Below, one piece after another: positions 62,358 to 64,000 of a stretch of 64,000 nt of DNA (position 1 is its first letter; every line of letters begins with the position of its first letter). Made by a program: the position numbers and the translations under genes. The notes beneath the pieces are model-generated. The model was not told where the DNA came from. It saw only the letters and a program-made list of their open reading frames with translations, and did not search any database. The stretch is from Seonamhaeicola sp. ML3 (GTDB taxonomy: Bacteria; Bacteroidota; Bacteroidia; Flavobacteriales; Flavobacteriaceae), in contig NZ_CP096884.1 of assembly GCF_023273855.1 (NCBI RefSeq), positions 2,542,001-2,606,000 of the forward strand. Reading direction: 5' to 3'.

Positions 62358-63233
62358 ATGAAAGGAATAATTCTTGCTGGCGGATCTGGGACGCGATTGT
62401 ACCCTATTACTAAAGGAACCTCAAAACAACTTCTTCCCATTGGCGATAAGCCTATGATTTATTATCCATTATCTGTATTAATGCTAGCTGGAATAAAAGA
62501 AGTTCTAATTATTTCAACTCCTATAGATTTGCCAAGGTTTGAGCAATTACTTGGTGATGGTTCTGATATTGGAATGAAATTTTCTTATGCAGAACAACCC
62601 TCACCAGACGGATTGGCACAGGCATTTATTATTGGAGAAGAGTTTATTGGAGATGACCATGTGTGTTTGATATTAGGTGATAATATTTTTTACGGCTACG
62701 GATTTTCTGAAATGCTCTCCAATGCCGTTAACACAACAAAGGAGACCGATAAAGCCACTGTATTTGGTTACCATGTTAAAGATCCAGAAAGATATGGTGT
62801 AGTTGAATTTGATTCAGATGGAAACGCCTTAAGTATAGAAGAGAAACCTGAAAAACCAAAGAGCAATTTTGCCGTTGTAGGATTATATTTTTATCCAAAT
62901 AGTGTTGTTAAGATTGCTAAGCATGTAAAACCTAGTGACAGAGGAGAATTGGAAATAACAACTGTAAATCAAGATTATCTGGAGAGAGGAGATTTAAAAG
63001 TTGAATTAATGGGTAGAGGTTATGCTTGGTTAGATACAGGTACTCATGAAAGTTTACTTGAAGCATCTAATTATATTCAAACTATTGAACATAGACAAGG
63101 ATTAAAAGTTGCTTGTATTGAAGAAATTGCATTTGATAAAGGATATATATCAAAAGAGCAATTACTAGAACTAGCAGAACCTTTAAAAAAGAATGGTTAC
63201 GGACAATATTTAATTGAAAGAGCAAAAGAGTAA
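62358..63233 (+). CDS. rfbA: Glucose-1-phosphate thymidylyltransferase
   Basis: 291 residues, the usual RfbA/RmlA length. [27 protein letters not shown] (nucleotide loop and metal site), [46 protein letters not shown]. First step of dTDP-L-rhamnose synthesis: dTTP plus glucose-1-phosphate to dTDP-glucose. Cytoplasmic. Confidence 0.96.
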   Translation: MKGIILAGGSGTRLYPITKGTSKQLLPIGDKPMIYYPLSVLMLAGIKEVLIISTPIDLPRFEQLLGDGSDIGMKFSYAEQPSPDGLAQAFIIGEEFIGDDHVCLILGDNIFYGYGFSEMLSNAVNTTKETDKATVFGYHVKDPERYGVVEFDSDGNALSIEEKPEKPKSNFAVVGLYFYPNSVVKIAKHVKPSDRGELEITTVNQDYLERGDLKVELMGRGYAWLDTGTHESLLEASNYIQTIEHRQGLKVACIEEIAFDKGYISKEQLLELAEPLKKNGYGQYLIERAKE

Positions 63234-63237
63234 GTAT

Positions 63238-63810
63238 ATGAAATTTATTAGGGCATCTATACCAGATGTAATTATTTGTGAACCCAACGTTTTTGGGGAT
63301 GATAGAGGTTATTTTGTAGAGACTTTTAGGCAAGATAAGTTAGAGGAATTTTTAGGCTTTAATATTGATTTTTGTCAGGACAACGAATCTAAATCTTCTT
63401 TTGGAGTTTTAAGAGGATTGCATTATCAACTACCTCCATATGCTCAAACTAAATTAGTTAGAGTTATTAGTGGTACTGTTTTAGATATTGCGGTTGATAT
63501 AAGAAAAGGGTCTTCTACTTTTGGCAAACACGTTGCTGTTGAGTTAACTGGAGAAAACAAAAGGCAAGTACTAGTACCAAGAGGCTTTGCACATGGTTTT
63601 GTGGTATTAAGTGAAGAAGCCACATTTGCTTATAAGGTTGATAATTATTACAGCCCTGAGTGCGATAGAGGAATTGCCTTTGATGACAAATCCTTGAATA
63701 TTGATTGGAAATTACCTCTTAATGAAATGAAATTATCACCCAAAGATACAAAGCAGCCATTGTTTAAGGATGCTCAGTATTTTGAAGATTTAGTTTCGTT
63801 GTATGAATAA
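63238..63810 (+). CDS. rfbC: dTDP-4-dehydrorhamnose 3,5-epimerase
   Basis: 190 residues from the ATG at 63238; the longer frame from 63214 overlaps rfbA. Cupin fold with GVLRGLHYQLPPYAQTKLVRV (catalytic His in LRGLHYQ), VLDIAVDIRKGS, VPRGFAHGFVVLSE and YYSPECDRGIAFDD. It inverts C3 and C5 of dTDP-4-keto-6-deoxyglucose. The 4,6-dehydratase gene (rfbB) is not in the window. Confidence 0.95.
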   Translation: MKFIRASIPDVIICEPNVFGDDRGYFVETFRQDKLEEFLGFNIDFCQDNESKSSFGVLRGLHYQLPPYAQTKLVRVISGTVLDIAVDIRKGSSTFGKHVAVELTGENKRQVLVPRGFAHGFVVLSEEATFAYKVDNYYSPECDRGIAFDDKSLNIDWKLPLNEMKLSPKDTKQPLFKDAQYFEDLVSLYE

Positions 63811-64000
63811 TGTTCTAGTTACAGGCTCTAATGGCCAATTAGGTTCTGAAATTCGTGAATTAGCGAATTCATACTCTGATTATAATTTTTATTTTAAAGG
63901 GCGTACCGAATTGGATATTACAGATTTCAATATTGTTTCAGAATTTGTTGAGATTGAAAATATTACGGTCATTATTAATTGCGCCGCTCATACTGCTGTG
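63803..64000 (+). CDS. rfbD: dTDP-4-dehydrorhamnose reductase, 3' truncated by window edge
   Basis: 66 codons are visible from the ATG at 63803, which overlaps the end of rfbC by 8 bp. The translation begins MNNVLVTGSNGQLGSEIREL (Rossmann NAD(P) loop) and reaches TVIINCAAHTAV, both typical of RfbD/RmlD. Last step of dTDP-L-rhamnose synthesis. The gene continues beyond 64000. Confidence 0.9.
   Translation, partial: MNNVLVTGSNGQLGSEIRELANSYSDYNFYFKGRTELDITDFNIVSEFVEIENITVIINCAAHTAV

Overview
The window looks like a chromosome segment of a marine-type member of the Flavobacteriaceae (Bacteroidota). Base composition is AT-rich. Promoter-like TAnnTTTG (-7) elements recur, and Shine-Dalgarno sequences are largely absent. 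Several families are typical of the group: DUF4349 and DUF4202 proteins, TilS next to PabB, and a nitrate reductase fused to a NirB-type diaphorase. Almost all genes lie on the + strand; only three convincing genes are on the - strand (737-6871). No tRNA, rRNA, CRISPR array, insertion sequence or phage gene was recognised.

Layout. (1) 1-9.8 kb: mixed housekeeping and accessory genes: a truncated secreted lectin-fold protein, a DUF4349 lipoprotein, unknown membrane proteins and lipoproteins, four copies of a REP-like palindrome around a GIY-YIG nuclease gene, an S1/P1 nuclease, a DEAD-box helicase, pabB and tilS. (2) 9.8-19.2 kb: adenine deaminase, a YheT-type hydrolase, a two-subunit molybdenum hydroxylase with XdhC and a MobA-like cytidylyltransferase, and an FdhF/YdeP-type molybdoenzyme. 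(3) 19.3-31.4 kb: assimilatory nitrate/nitrite reduction: nirB, nirD, DUF4202, a PilJ/NarX-like sensor kinase, a Rid-family protein, a NarL-type regulator, a small regulated ORF, a nitrate reductase/diaphorase fusion and a rubredoxin-tailed partner. Three promoters here share a NarL-style 7-2-7 inverted repeat. (4) 31.7-37.6 kb: a seven-gene phosphorelay operon: receiver, H-NOX, PAS kinase, FIST (NosP-like), second kinase, HPt and LytTR regulator. (5) 38.1-64 kb: an exopolysaccharide locus running off the right edge: UDP-glucuronate/UDP-xylose synthesis, a phosphoglycosyltransferase with a pseudo-receiver, Wzz/Wzc-like, Wzx and Wzy proteins, seven glycosyltransferases, two acyltransferases, a GMC-oxidoreductase module and dTDP-rhamnose genes.

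How it may work together. Nitrate and nitrite reduction can release nitric oxide. The next operon carries two candidate NO sensors (H-NOX, and a FIST protein with its cognate-looking kinase), with an HPt and a LytTR output regulator. A direct repeat with LytTR-like 21-bp spacing lies in front of that operon, and a partial copy lies in front of the exopolysaccharide locus. My main hypothesis is a nitrate -> NO -> exopolysaccharide/biofilm control axis encoded contiguously. The gene content is seen directly; the regulatory links are inference.

Many starts below were moved to a downstream ATG from the longest open frame. In the nitrate region, the -7 element to start-codon spacing is consistent (19-22 nt) and supports this.
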